This document shows positions 9,076 through 18,478 of a stretch of 46,127 nt of DNA, piece by piece (the stretch's first letter is position 1; each line of letters starts with the position of its first letter). Origin of the DNA: JANQKX01 sp039028695 (GTDB lineage Bacteria; Pseudomonadota; Alphaproteobacteria; Kiloniellales; Kiloniellaceae). The notes beneath the pieces are model-generated. The model made no database searches, had not been told where the DNA came from, and was given only the letters and a program-made list of their open reading frames with translations. Where the stretch lies: contig JBCCHN010000031.1 of NCBI GenBank assembly GCA_039028695.1, forward strand, positions 1-46,127, in the 5' to 3' direction. The position numbers were made by a program, and so were the translations under genes.

Positions 9076-10095
9076 TTAGCGCATATCAATAACCAAGCGT
9101 CCTTTCACTTCGCCAGCGGCCAATCGTTCAAATGAACTGTTTATGGCCTCGAAGGGCACTCGTTCAACAACACTGCGGATGCGACCGCTTGCCGCTAATT
9201 CCATTAGTTGTCGCAGTTCTTGGCGTGAGCCATCGGCGCTTCCCATGACTTGAAGCCCATTTTCTATAACTTCGGCAGCATCAAAGGTTAGTTTCTGATT
9301 CGGCAAGGATACCAAGACCAATCGGCCTCGTGGTCCTGCTCCTTCGACCATTTGACGCCAGCTCGCGGCCACGGGCGCGAAATTTAAGCTGGCGTCGGCA
9401 CCACCAAGATTTCTAATTTTTTTGCAGGCATTCTCGTCTGCCTTAATCAAAAAATCGGCGCCGCAGTCCTTGGCGTGAGAGAGTTTGTCGTCAGAAACGT
9501 CTACTGCTGCCACGCGAGCGCCGAAGCTCTTGGCCAATTGGATGGCATAGGTGCCCAAGCCACCGGCACCAAACACCACCGCCAATTCTCCCGGCTCCAG
9601 CGCGGCTTTGCGGGTCGCGCTATATGCGGCCACCCCCGCACAAAGAAGGGGTGCCGCCTCGGTCACATCGAGGCTGTCGGGAATGGAGGTGGCCCAATCT
9701 TCGCGTAAAACCGCGTACTCAGCAAAACAGCCTTCAGCGTCAACGCCGGTGCACTTTACGCTCGTACAGTGGGTCTCATGCCCCGTCAGGCAGGGCCGGC
9801 AGTAACCACAAGTGCCGTATACGTATCCAACGCCAACACGATCACCTTCCTTCCAACGGCTGACGCCGGCGCCGAGCTTAACAATCCTTCCTATGCCCTC
9901 GTGACCTAACACAGCGGGCAAGTCCCGCGGCATCTCATGCTCACCGAGCCAAAAGTGAAGGTCGGAGTGGCATAGGCCGCACACCTCGATCTTCACCAGT
10001 ATTTTCCCCGGCCCGGGCTGGGGTATGGGGATTTGACGCAGTTCCAAAGGTTCTTTGGGCTTCACCATCACTGCGGCGGTCATTGTGTCGGTCAT
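9076..10095 (-). CDS. Zinc-dependent medium-chain alcohol dehydrogenase
   Basis: A 339-aa MDR-family NAD(P)-dependent alcohol dehydrogenase. Catalytic zinc ligands are in CGLCHSD (Cys), GHEGIG (His) and a later Cys (PLLCAG). The structural zinc set is CGYCRPC...HC. The nucleotide-binding loop is VFGAGGLGTYAIQLA. I use the ATG at 10095 because GGAG lies 10 nt upstream; the frame opens 5 codons earlier with TTG. It lies 72 nt downstream of the ABC ATPase gene on the same strand, so it may oxidise an alcohol derived from the imported compound. The substrate is not determinable. Confidence 0.88.
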   Translation of the reverse strand: MTDTMTAAVMVKPKEPLELRQIPIPQPGPGKILVKIEVCGLCHSDLHFWLGEHEMPRDLPAVLGHEGIGRIVKLGAGVSRWKEGDRVGVGYVYGTCGYCRPCLTGHETHCTSVKCTGVDAEGCFAEYAVLREDWATSIPDSLDVTEAAPLLCAGVAAYSATRKAALEPGELAVVFGAGGLGTYAIQLAKSFGARVAAVDVSDDKLSHAKDCGADFLIKADENACKKIRNLGGADASLNFAPVAASWRQMVEGAGPRGRLVLVSLPNQKLTFDAAEVIENGLQVMGSADGSRQELRQLMELAASGRIRSVVERVPFEAINSSFERLAAGEVKGRLVIDMR

Positions 10096-10167
10096 AATAT
10101 ATCGCTCCAAATTCCTGAACTGCTATCCAGTCGATATCAGCCAAATCGTCAGTTTGGCTGGCCCGAT

Positions 10168-10950
10168 TCAAACCATGGCCATTGATCGCTGCACCTCTTG
10201 ATGCAGATTGGCCATGATGCCTTTTTTCATATCGATGAAATGAGTGCTTGTGATCACGTCGTAATGCCGCGGGCGGTCTAGGGCGACTTCGACCCGGTCG
10301 ATGATCGCACCGGGGCGGGCCGACATGACGTAGACCACATCACCAATAAATAGCGCCTCGTCTATGTCGTGGGTGACAAACAAAACAGTCTTTTTCTCAT
10401 TCTCCCAGATGCTCACCAACAGTTCTTGCATGATCGAGCGGGTTTGGCTGTCCAGCGCACCGAAGGGCTCGTCCATCAATAGGACTTCTGGATCGTTGGC
10501 CAGGGCCCGTGCGATCGCCACTCGTTGTTGCATGCCTCCGGAGAGTTGACTTGAATAAGCGTCCTCGAAGCCACTCAGCCCCACTGCGTTGATATAGTGC
10601 TTGGCCCGCTCGCTCCGTTCCTTAGGGCTGGTGTTCCCTAAGGATAACCCAAACTCCACATTCTTTTGCACCGTCAGCCAAGGGAAGAGGGAATAGCTCT
10701 GAAAAACCATACCTCGATCAGCCCCGGGCCCACTGATAGGATTTCCATCGACTTCACAGTGGCCATCGGAGGCTTCATTCAAGCCAGCGATCAAATACAG
10801 CAGGCTGGATTTGCCACAGCCGGATGGCCCGACGATCACGGCAAACTGATTATCCGGCACCTCCAAGGACAGATTTTGCAGTGCCACCACTGTTCCAACC
10901 CTCGGCGAGCTAAAGCGCAGGGATACGTTTTTGATCGAAACTTGACCCAT
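10168..10950 (-). CDS. NitT/TauT-type ABC transporter ATPase
   Basis: The cytoplasmic ATPase of an importer, 260 aa. Walker A is GPSGCGKSS, the Q-loop is VFQSYSLFPW, the signature is LSGGMQQRVAIARA, and Walker B is VLLMDEPFGALD, followed by the switch His in VTHDIDEA. Sequence style matches SsuB/TauB/NrtD. It is 16 nt downstream of the permease and belongs to the binding protein-permease-ATPase-dehydrogenase run. Confidence 0.9.
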   Translation of the reverse strand: MGQVSIKNVSLRFSSPRVGTVVALQNLSLEVPDNQFAVIVGPSGCGKSSLLYLIAGLNEASDGHCEVDGNPISGPGADRGMVFQSYSLFPWLTVQKNVEFGLSLGNTSPKERSERAKHYINAVGLSGFEDAYSSQLSGGMQQRVAIARALANDPEVLLMDEPFGALDSQTRSIMQELLVSIWENEKKTVLFVTHDIDEALFIGDVVYVMSARPGAIIDRVEVALDRPRHYDVITSTHFIDMKKGIMANLHQEVQRSMAMV

Positions 10951-10966
10951 GATCGCTAGCGCCCCC

Positions 10967-11764
10967 TCACCGCATTTCAGTCCAAGGCAACAACGCGCGT
11001 TTGGCCCACTTAAAAGCCAGGTCGGTCATCAAGCCCAAAAAACCAATGGTGAAAATGCCCACAAAAATGGTAGCGGGATGCAGGCCCCGCATAGCTTGCA
11101 AAATCATGTAACCAAGGCCGGAAGAGGCTGCCACTAGCTCGGCCACTACCAAGAAAGTCCAGGCCCATCCCATGGTCACGCGTAATGTGTCCATGACACC
11201 CGGTAACGTGGCTGGCAACATAACCCGGGTTATCACCTGACGCTGATTGGCTCCCAGGGTATAAGACACGTTGTAAAGATCATCGGAGACTTGCCGCGAA
11301 ACATCCGCACAAAGCACGATCTGTTGAAAAAAGGTACCCAGAAATATCACGGCGATTTTTTCTTCAATCCCAATGCCGATCCACAATATGAGGAGGGGAA
11401 TCAGGGCAGTAACCGGCAGATAGCGCATAAAATTGACAACCGGCTCGACCGCTGCCGCCACGATCCGAAAACTGCCCATGAAGAGTCCCAGGGGCACGGC
11501 GATGATCGAAGATAGGAAAAATCCCAGATAGATTTCGGTCAGACTGACGCCGGTGTGCTTCAACAAGGACCCATCGGCCAAAACGACGCCAAAGGCCGTC
11601 ACGACTTCGTCCGGGCGCGGCAGGAAATCAGATTCTACGACTCCGCCGTAAGTCACCAAGCACCAAGCGGCGAGGATAGATCCGCTGACAATCACTCCGG
11701 TGCCGATCTCCAACCCACGAGAGATCGGCTTTTTGGGCGTGAACAGGTTTCTCATCGAGGGCAC
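10967..11764 (-). CDS. NitT/TauT-type ABC transporter permease
   Basis: An inner-membrane permease, 265 aa, with about six hydrophobic segments. The ATPase-contact (EAA) loop is around VSYTLGANQRQVITRVMLPATLPGVMDTLR, described here by its first and last residues. It is close to SsuC/TauC. The frame opens with GTG at 11764; an ATG three codons later is equally possible. It follows the binding-protein gene by 23 nt. Confidence 0.88.
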   Translation of the reverse strand: MPSMRNLFTPKKPISRGLEIGTGVIVSGSILAAWCLVTYGGVVESDFLPRPDEVVTAFGVVLADGSLLKHTGVSLTEIYLGFFLSSIIAVPLGLFMGSFRIVAAAVEPVVNFMRYLPVTALIPLLILWIGIGIEEKIAVIFLGTFFQQIVLCADVSRQVSDDLYNVSYTLGANQRQVITRVMLPATLPGVMDTLRVTMGWAWTFLVVAELVAASSGLGYMILQAMRGLHPATIFVGIFTIGFLGLMTDLAFKWAKRALLPWTEMR

Positions 11765-11787
11765 ACCGCCGCGTTGCTGGAACCAGC

Positions 11788-12759
11788 TTATTGAATATAG
11801 CTGGAGTCAATAACATCGTCGGGGGCAAGTCCGTCGACCTGCACCTTGTCAAAGCCGGACCAGATTGTAATGGCATCGCCCAGGGTATTATGGAGTGTGC
11901 CTGGCGCGCCGTCGGTTCCGAACATTTCCTTGTTCCGGTCCATATCCAGATATTCGATACCCGTCACCACCGCTTTAAATTCACCGGGATCCGACAGCCA
12001 TCCGCCAACGCCATCCGACATAATCTGGTAGGCCTCATCCGGATTGCTCTCCAAAAAGTCTAGGGCACGTTGCCAGCCACGCACAAAAGCCTGCAGTTCT
12101 TCGCCTCGCTCCTGCATGGTCTCTTCCGTCACCGCCACCACATCGACAATCAATCCTGGCTTTTGCGAACTATCCACCAAACGGCGGCCATGATCGGCTT
12201 GCTCGCCCTGGGTTAGGTGCGGCTCCCAGGTGACGGCGGCATCGACCCTGCCTGCCACAAAAGCAACGCCGGCATCGGTCGCGGTCATGTTGACCATTTC
12301 AATGTCGTCCTGGGTCATGCCGGCTTCCAGCAGCAGGGCATTGATAAAAAATTGCGACACTGAGCCTTCTTCGAAGGCCACTTTTTTGCCCTTCAGGTCC
12401 GCGATAGATTCAATTTCCTTGTTTGAAACAACACCATCGCCACCGTTGGAATTATCAACTGCCAGGATGTACTTAAGTGGTTTGCCAGGTTTCATGTAGA
12501 TTGGAAATTCATCCGCCGTTGAAGCTACCAGATCAACTTGTCCCGCCATCAAAGCACCCATTTTGAGCGGCGTGTTCTCCATGATCTGCAACTCAATCTC
12601 CACTCCCTCTTCTTCAAAGAAGCCTTTGTCGCGTGCAATGTAAAAGGGGCCATAACCGACCCAAGTTGAGTGGGCCAAAGTCATGGAATCGGCTCGCACG
12701 TCATCCGCAAAACTGATTGAAGCAGCTGCTAAAACCGCAATTCCTAATTTTTTTAACAT
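11788..12759 (-). CDS. NMT1/TauA-like periplasmic substrate-binding protein
   Basis: The start is the ATG at 12759, which has AAAGGAGG 7-8 nt upstream. A signal peptide follows (LGIAVLAAASISFADDVRA). The mature part is typical of the nitrate/sulfonate/thiamine-precursor binding family: STWVGYGPFYIARDKGFFEEEG, DLKGKKVAFEEGS and VDAAVTWEPH. The ligand could be a sulfonate, nitrate-like anion or pyrimidine; the sequence alone does not decide. It is transcribed divergently from a LysR gene that probably controls it. Confidence 0.88.
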   Translation of the reverse strand: MLKKLGIAVLAAASISFADDVRADSMTLAHSTWVGYGPFYIARDKGFFEEEGVEIELQIMENTPLKMGALMAGQVDLVASTADEFPIYMKPGKPLKYILAVDNSNGGDGVVSNKEIESIADLKGKKVAFEEGSVSQFFINALLLEAGMTQDDIEMVNMTATDAGVAFVAGRVDAAVTWEPHLTQGEQADHGRRLVDSSQKPGLIVDVVAVTEETMQERGEELQAFVRGWQRALDFLESNPDEAYQIMSDGVGGWLSDPGEFKAVVTGIEYLDMDRNKEMFGTDGAPGTLHNTLGDAITIWSGFDKVQVDGLAPDDVIDSSYIQ

Positions 12760-12926
12760 CTTGGTGCCTCCTTTGACGTTACTGGCATTTTGGCGAGCAA
12801 TCGTTGGTGCCGCATTTTTCGAATTCTTGGGCCAGTCCAAAAATCATTTTACGAGGCCATATTAAGTGGATAAATATCAATGAAACTATTTTAACATTCA
12901 AAAAACCAAATGAAAAAAGGCACACA
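12760..12926. promoter_or_regulatory. Divergent promoter region between binding-protein and LysR genes
   Basis: A 167-bp AT-rich gap between divergent starts, the usual place for a LysR-type operator. I see AT-rich stretches but no single convincing T-N11-A dyad. Confidence 0.5.
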
Positions 12927-13844
12927 ATGTCTATACCGAACTTACAAGATGTGGACCTGCGCCTGTTGCGGGTGTTCCAATCCATTGCCCGGCATCGAGG
13001 GCTTACCGCTGCGCAAGAAGACCTTGGCGTGAGCCAAGCAACGATTAGCAATCACTTGAGTCAGCTAGAAAAGCGCTTAGGTATGCATCTTTGCACACGC
13101 GGTCGCGGCGGCTTTGTCCTGACCAATGAGGGTCGCATTGTTCTTGAGGCGAGCCAAAACCTCTTTCACTCCATTGAAAACTTTCGCGGTACAATTGGCT
13201 CGGCCCGGGGAGAACTAACGGGCGACCTCCATTTCGGCATCGTCGATGCCATGTGGACAAATCAATCCCTAAATTTGCACGCAGGCATTGCTGCCTTTGC
13301 TGATCAAGTACCAAAGGTCAAGCTTTGCACCGACATCGCGGCGCCCCAAGACCTTTTCCAAGGATTGATTGAAGATCGATATCACCTTGTATTGGCCCCG
13401 GCACAGAAGGTCTCTAAGCGATTTAAAAGCCAGCAGATTTTCAGCGAACGGCAGAGCCTTTATTGCGGCTGCTCTCACCCGCTTTACGACAATCAAACGG
13501 TATCAATTGAAGATGTCACTGCCTGTCGCTATGCGGCTCGCGCTTACATGAAAGATTGGTTGGGGCCGTTGGCCGTGCCCTTCAATTCCATGGCAGAAAC
13601 ATCTCATATGGAAAGCCTCGCTATTCTCATTTTATCGGGTCGATATATCGGCTACTTGCCCACACATTTTGCCAGGACTTGGGAGCGGAACGGCCAAATG
13701 AGGTGCCTCCTCAACAGTCAAGCCTCTTATGACGAATCGTTCTTTTTGGCCTACCGTAAAAATGAAACTTACCGTGCAGTCCCGATCCTATTTGATTGCA
13801 TATCCAAATGCATAAGCAAGGCTGCTTGCAAATTCGAAGGATAA
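12927..13844 (+). CDS. LysR-family transcriptional regulator
   Basis: A 305-aa LTTR. The N-terminal winged HTH spans about residues 8-65 (LLRVFQSIARHRGLTAAQE, VSQATISNHLSQLEKRLG), followed by a two-lobed effector domain. The start ATG at 12927 has AAAAAGG 6 nt upstream; the longer frame from 12804 runs into the divergent promoter and is rejected. It is likely the activator of the adjacent ABC importer operon. Confidence 0.9.
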   Translation: MSIPNLQDVDLRLLRVFQSIARHRGLTAAQEDLGVSQATISNHLSQLEKRLGMHLCTRGRGGFVLTNEGRIVLEASQNLFHSIENFRGTIGSARGELTGDLHFGIVDAMWTNQSLNLHAGIAAFADQVPKVKLCTDIAAPQDLFQGLIEDRYHLVLAPAQKVSKRFKSQQIFSERQSLYCGCSHPLYDNQTVSIEDVTACRYAARAYMKDWLGPLAVPFNSMAETSHMESLAILILSGRYIGYLPTHFARTWERNGQMRCLLNSQASYDESFFLAYRKNETYRAVPILFDCISKCISKAACKFEG

Positions 13845-14257
13845 CCTGACGCTTGGAATTACCTTTGGTGGATTGGACAGCAGTAAACTCTGAACACCCG
13901 ATGAGCAGATGGCAGTCTTTGAATCTCTAAACTGATCTCGGCTTTAGACGGCTAGATTATCGGTAGTCTGAAAAACTTTGATCCATTTGATAACATTGGG
14001 TCCTTCCCAGCCGTCGATTGCAATGCGGGGCGGCTCCGCGCCGACATTCTCTAGTGGATAGAAAAATGCCTAAGGTTAACTCTCCCAGAGTCCGGATGCA
14101 TAATAGTTAAGCGAGAATTCAGAGTATTCAGCTACATAAGAAATTGGGGTTGTTACCAGATCTGCCTGCTTTGGGACCCATTCGAACGTGGGTACCAAAT
14201 CAGTTTTAAAGACCACTATTCATACAATCCATTAACTTCTCAGTCTCTTACCACCAG
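13845..14257. other. 413-bp intergenic region holding only a cos-like site
   Basis: This gap separates the LysR gene from the convergent end of the DUF1989-GcvT gene. Apart from the cos-like motif at 13998-14041 I see no ORF, tRNA or terminator, and no copy of the tRNA-fMet fragment. Confidence 0.6.
13998..14041 (+). other. Second lambda-type cos-like site
   Basis: GGGTCCTTCCCAG at 13998-14010 is identical to the first site. A 14-nt spacer of unrelated sequence follows, then GCGGGGCGGCTCCGCGC at 14025-14041, with only two mismatches to the first site over these 17 bases. GGGC begins at 14028, again 30 bases after the cosQ-like box. Conservation of the boxes with a randomised spacer argues for function rather than recent duplication. 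No phage or satellite genes adjoin it. Confidence 0.6.
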
Positions 14258-16603
14258 TTAGGCCCGCACCCGTTCTTTCTCAGGATCATAAAATGGGAAA
14301 GGCACAACTGTCGCCGGAAGCCGTTTTTGATGCCCATCTAACTTACCGACTTCTACTTCCGTTCCCGATTGGGCGTGTTCGGTGAAAATCCGGCACAAGG
14401 CCAAGTGTTTTTTCAGAATCGGTGAGCGCACCGCACTTGTGATCTCCCCCACCTGGCCACGTCCAATATGAACCGTATCCCCGTTGGCAACCATTTCGTT
14501 GTCATGAATCTCCAAGCCCACCAGCTTCTTTTGCGGATTTTCTTTTCGTCGGATCAGCGCGTCCCGGCCGATAAAATCATCCGCCTTGGTTTTCAAGGCC
14601 ACACTAAAACCAATGCCTGCCTCAAAGGGGTCAGTTTGGTCGGTGAACTCATAGCCATAAAAGATAAGGCCCGCCTCGATCCGAACCATGTCAAGTGCAT
14701 CCAACCCCATGGGAAGCATGCCGTGGGGCCGGCCTGCATTGAAAGCCGCGTCCCAAACCGCCGGACCATCCTTTGGATGGCACCATAGCTCGTAGCCCAA
14801 CTCGCCTGTATAACCCGTACGGGACACAACGACTGGCAATCCCTTTTCGTCGTGCAGCCGACCAATGGAGAAGCGAAACCACCCCAGCTCCTCAATGGAT
14901 GGCTGGTCGGGCCGAGTCCAAATGACTTCTTTTAGTATCTCACGGCTTTTGGGGCCTTGAATGGAAAGGTTGTGCAACTGATCGGTCGACGATTTTACCC
15001 ATACCTGCAGTCCAAGTCTTTTGGCCTGCAAGCGAAGCCAGATGCCACAATAATCATCCCCGCAAACCCATCTGAAACTGTCTGGTCCCAGGCGAAACAG
15101 GGTCCCGTCATCGATCATGCCACCGGTTTCGTAACACATCGCCGAATAGACCACTTGGCCGACCGCCAATCGACGGACATTGCGCGTGAGCGTCTGCTGC
15201 ATCAAGGTTTCGGCGTCGGGGCCGATGACTTCGAACTTGCGCAAAGGTGACAGATCAACCGCAACGGCCTTCTCACGGCATGCCCAATACTCTTCCAAAG
15301 CACCCGTTCGCGTGAAGGAGGTAGGCAACCAAAATCCTCGGTATTCCGTCAGGTTCCGGGTCAGTTCGGAAATACGGGCATGAAACCCGGTCTCGCGGGT
15401 CAGTTGGGCTTCGGCATCTGGTGTCATTCGATAGGCCACCGCTTTAGAGAATTTGTTTTTGTTGGGATAGACACGCACATGCATGTCCGTTGGGTTCCAT
15501 CCGTTGGCCGCGTCTATGTCACAAGGACAAGCGGATGAAGCGCAGATCAAATCTGTTTTGGCCTGAAGCAGGACATAATCACCGGGACGCGAAAAAGGTT
15601 CGTCGAAATAGATCGCATTCTGAGCATCGATCATTGTATTGTAGAAGAAATTTATAGCGGGCCAGCCTTTGCGTGGGACAATCCCATATGGCTCCAGTTG
15701 CTCGTTGAAGTTATCCGAACAATTAATGTGTCCGGGATAGCCCTGCTCTTCGTAGTATCTTGCCGTACAGGCCAGGTTGAAGGTGTCGTGGCGGCCAACC
15801 GTGTCCCTTATTACTTCTACCAGGGGCTCCATGTCCTGATCAAAAAACTTTGAAAAGAGGCCCGGTCCGGGATAAGCCGACCCCATCAAAGTTCTTGTCG
15901 TCGCTGGGTCCAAGCCTCGCTCGATACCCCGATCCAACTTGCTGGTGGCAAAAGCCACGAAATCCGAGCATTGACGGCCCGCAACGTCGATAATTTGAAT
16001 AAACTCACCCGCCCGGACGGCATAGCCCTGAGCCGTCGCCTTCTCAATCCTCCATTCTTCGCGTGGATCAGCTAAGGGTGGAGGTAGTTCTGGTACCCCG
16101 CTGGCCTGTTTGGACGATCGTGTGATGAGAACTGTTAGTTCGGTGGGCGGGTTTTGCTGGTCGGGTTGCATTGCTTGGCCGGGCGCTGCTACTAAGCAAT
16201 AAGCCGTCTCTTGGGCAGTAAAGGCGACGGATTCGCCAGGCAAAGTCTGGTCATCAAATAGATGGAGAGCAAGGGCGCCATCTAGCGAGAGTCCTCGTCG
16301 CGCCAGATCGCGAAGAACCCTCTGGGCATCTTCACGTTCCTGCGCCAGTATTTCACCAATCTCTTCCGCCGGGCCCGTTGATTCAGTGCCCAGAATTCCA
16401 ATATTCGAGCGACCTTGTTTATCAAAAGTCACCATCTCGCAAGTTTGTTTGCCCTGCGGGTCGATGATTTTGATGTTGTCGTCCGGATTTAGCGCAACGA
16501 CGGTTAGTCCGCCGCCGCACACCGTATATCGCTCCAAGCCACTCCCTAAAAAGGGGAGGCCGGGCGAATAACCCTTGGGCTGAAAAACTGGAACAACGAC
16601 CAT
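14258..16603 (-). CDS. DUF1989 - aminomethyltransferase (GcvT-like) fusion protein
   Basis: A 781-aa protein. The N-terminal about 180 aa look like a degenerate DUF1989-type segment (GGLTVVALNPDDNIKIIDP). Residues about 185-400 form a full DUF1989/urea-carboxylase-associated domain (VRAGEFIQIIDVAGRQCSDF, ASSACPCDIDAANGW). Residues about 410-781 are a GcvT-type folate-binding barrel, ending in an OB-like domain (TGYTGELGYELW, PMGLDALDMVRIEAGL). GcvT-like enzymes move methyl or aminomethyl groups to tetrahydrofolate. In an operon of betaine transporters, a role in demethylating an imported methylated amine is a reasonable inference. The ATG at 16603 has AGGGAG 9 nt upstream. Confidence 0.85.
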   Translation of the reverse strand: MVVVPVFQPKGYSPGLPFLGSGLERYTVCGGGLTVVALNPDDNIKIIDPQGKQTCEMVTFDKQGRSNIGILGTESTGPAEEIGEILAQEREDAQRVLRDLARRGLSLDGALALHLFDDQTLPGESVAFTAQETAYCLVAAPGQAMQPDQQNPPTELTVLITRSSKQASGVPELPPPLADPREEWRIEKATAQGYAVRAGEFIQIIDVAGRQCSDFVAFATSKLDRGIERGLDPATTRTLMGSAYPGPGLFSKFFDQDMEPLVEVIRDTVGRHDTFNLACTARYYEEQGYPGHINCSDNFNEQLEPYGIVPRKGWPAINFFYNTMIDAQNAIYFDEPFSRPGDYVLLQAKTDLICASSACPCDIDAANGWNPTDMHVRVYPNKNKFSKAVAYRMTPDAEAQLTRETGFHARISELTRNLTEYRGFWLPTSFTRTGALEEYWACREKAVAVDLSPLRKFEVIGPDAETLMQQTLTRNVRRLAVGQVVYSAMCYETGGMIDDGTLFRLGPDSFRWVCGDDYCGIWLRLQAKRLGLQVWVKSSTDQLHNLSIQGPKSREILKEVIWTRPDQPSIEELGWFRFSIGRLHDEKGLPVVVSRTGYTGELGYELWCHPKDGPAVWDAAFNAGRPHGMLPMGLDALDMVRIEAGLIFYGYEFTDQTDPFEAGIGFSVALKTKADDFIGRDALIRRKENPQKKLVGLEIHDNEMVANGDTVHIGRGQVGEITSAVRSPILKKHLALCRIFTEHAQSGTEVEVGKLDGHQKRLPATVVPFPFYDPEKERVRA

Positions 16604-16683
16604 GGCAATGCTCCCTAAAGTTCAAGCTCTCCTCAAACGATGTCCGCGGCCTCGCAGTTAACCGTTGGATTCGAATGTCAAAA

Positions 16684-17373
16684 CTAGTTCGAGGCCTTCA
16701 ACTCAGCACCGGTGAGGTCGGCACCGGAAAGATCAACGCCTGACAGGTCCGCTTGAGAAAGATCGACCCCGGACATTATGGTGCCGACGAAATTAGCTCC
16801 GGAAAGCAAAGCGCCGGACAGCTTCGCATTCGACAGGTCCGCTTCGCTGAGATCAGCGCCTGACAGGTCGGCGCCCTCCAATTGAGCACCGCTCAGGTCC
16901 GAGCCCCAGAGAATTGCCCCGGCCAAATTGGCCCCTCTTAGGTCTGTATTAGTAAGATCCGCGTTGACGACCAGAGCGCCGGAAAAATCGGCGGTACGTA
17001 AATCCGCACCGTTCATGATAGCGCGGTAAAGTTCGGCTTTTTTCAAAACGGCTTCTTTTAGGTTGGCTTCGGTCATATCAGCTGAAGATAAATCGGCGGC
17101 GGTCAAGTTCGCGCCGCCAAGGTTTGCTTCCCGCAGGCCGGCTTGACTTAGGTTGGCCCCACTCAAATCGGACTTGGAGAGATCGGTGCGCCACATGATG
17201 GCGGCATAAAGGTCCACAGCCTTCAGGTCGCAACCGGCGCATTGCCCCACGCGATAGAGGTCTTGCAGATCGTTGGCCAAGGCGTCCGTCGAAGCAGAAG
17301 ACAGAATAGTCCAACCCACCATTAAAAGGGCAAATGACTCGGTCACAATTCGTTTCATAGGCTTAGGTTTCAT
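16684..17373 (-). CDS. Exported pentapeptide-repeat protein
   Basis: A 229-aa protein with a signal peptide (FALLMVGWTILSSASTDALA). A short CxxC segment follows (QCAGCDLKAVDL), then about 170 residues of tandem A(D/N)LXX pentapeptides predicted to form a right-handed quadrilateral beta-helix. The ATG at 17373 has AAGGG 7-8 nt upstream. It sits between ProX and the DUF1989-GcvT gene in the same direction. Its periplasmic location beside osmolyte-binding proteins is unusual for a family with mostly unknown roles. Confidence 0.85.
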   Translation of the reverse strand: MKPKPMKRIVTESFALLMVGWTILSSASTDALANDLQDLYRVGQCAGCDLKAVDLYAAIMWRTDLSKSDLSGANLSQAGLREANLGGANLTAADLSSADMTEANLKEAVLKKAELYRAIMNGADLRTADFSGALVVNADLTNTDLRGANLAGAILWGSDLSGAQLEGADLSGADLSEADLSNAKLSGALLSGANFVGTIMSGVDLSQADLSGVDLSGADLTGAELKASN

Positions 17374-17436
17374 TTCAAGAACCCTTCTGGAAATTGCCGT
17401 CACTAGACAGGATCACCGAAACGACGATTTGAGCGG

Positions 17437-18441
17437 CTAGGAGGCACAGGAAGGCATCCAGGCTTGCCAAACCTCAGGGTTTTCCGAGAGCCACTGTTCT
17501 GCCGACTCGTCCACGCTAAGGCCTTCCACATCCACCTTGGCGGCAATTTCGGCAATCTGTGCATTGGTAAAACTTATGTTGCGGATTAGATCGAAGCCGC
17601 ATGGCCAGATGTCTTCAAAGCCGGACCAGACTCCTTTTTTCAGCCAGCCCTTTTTAGGGTTGCCGCAGTCGTAGAGGGCATCGGGATTGCTGCCCCAGCT
17701 CGGCTCCACCTCGCAGTCGATGTCATGATCCGGAAACTCGATAAAGGCGCCTGGATATTCGGCCTCGACCCAGTTGGGTGACCAATTGAACAGTATGATC
17801 GGTCGTTTTTCTTGTACCGCCGCTTCCAGTTCCGATCGCAATGCGCCGGCATCAGCGGCATTGACGACCTGAATATTCAAGCCCAGTGCGCTGGCACGCT
17901 CCTGGTCCGGTTTTTCCCAATCTGTTGGCCCTGCGAGGTAACGCCCCTTGGTGCCGGTTTGTTCGGTGGCCAGATGGCTCGCACAGTCGTTCAGCGCCGT
18001 CCAATCCGGCAGTCCCGGACAGACCGATTCAACATAAAGGGGATACCACCATTCCTCACGGGTGATCGCCTCGTGGCTCCCCGCGTCCACCATACGACCT
18101 CTGGCAACCTGGCTTTCAAAGGCAGCGGCCATGGTGCCCTCCCAAACTTCCATTTGGAGATGCATGTCGCCGTTGCCCATGGCCGGATACTGCAACTGTG
18201 TGTGGGCCGGCTGATAGTTTACTTCGTAACCGAGTTTGCTAAGCAAGCGGCCCGCGATGCCTGCCAAAACCAATTGGCTGTTCCAGTTGTTTGTCACGAT
18301 CACTATGGGGTCTGAAGATTCGGGAACCTGCGCGCTTGCCGGCCCCGCTGATGACAAAAAGGCGCCTATTGCCAAGGCTGATAGACCCGCCTTAAAGTGC
18401 GGCATATGACCTCTTAAATGGCCTTTCGGTCCTTTGCTCAT
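17437..18441 (-). CDS. proX: Glycine betaine/quaternary amine-binding protein ProX (second copy)
   Basis: An OpuAC-family periplasmic binding protein, about 334 aa. A signal peptide ends near GPASA. The aromatic-rich ligand region includes NNWNSQLVLAGIAGRLL, EVWEGTMAAAFES, EEWWYPLYVE and LFNWSPNWVEA. Aromatic cages in this family bind trimethylammonium groups. I favour ATG 18441 or 18444, preceded by AAGGA. It is a paralogue of the protein at 22177-23136, so one transporter core is probably served by two binding proteins with different specificity. Confidence 0.88.
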   Translation of the reverse strand: MSKGPKGHLRGHMPHFKAGLSALAIGAFLSSAGPASAQVPESSDPIVIVTNNWNSQLVLAGIAGRLLSKLGYEVNYQPAHTQLQYPAMGNGDMHLQMEVWEGTMAAAFESQVARGRMVDAGSHEAITREEWWYPLYVESVCPGLPDWTALNDCASHLATEQTGTKGRYLAGPTDWEKPDQERASALGLNIQVVNAADAGALRSELEAAVQEKRPIILFNWSPNWVEAEYPGAFIEFPDHDIDCEVEPSWGSNPDALYDCGNPKKGWLKKGVWSGFEDIWPCGFDLIRNISFTNAQIAEIAAKVDVEGLSVDESAEQWLSENPEVWQAWMPSCAS

Positions 18442-18478
18442 CATCTTTTCCTTATCCATGGCAATGTTAACTGCATCC

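Noticed and set aside
11555..11575. Reverse-strand GGGTCCTT inside the permease gene, as a third cos candidate
   Set aside because: It lies in coding sequence and lacks the GCGGGGC box at the required spacing.
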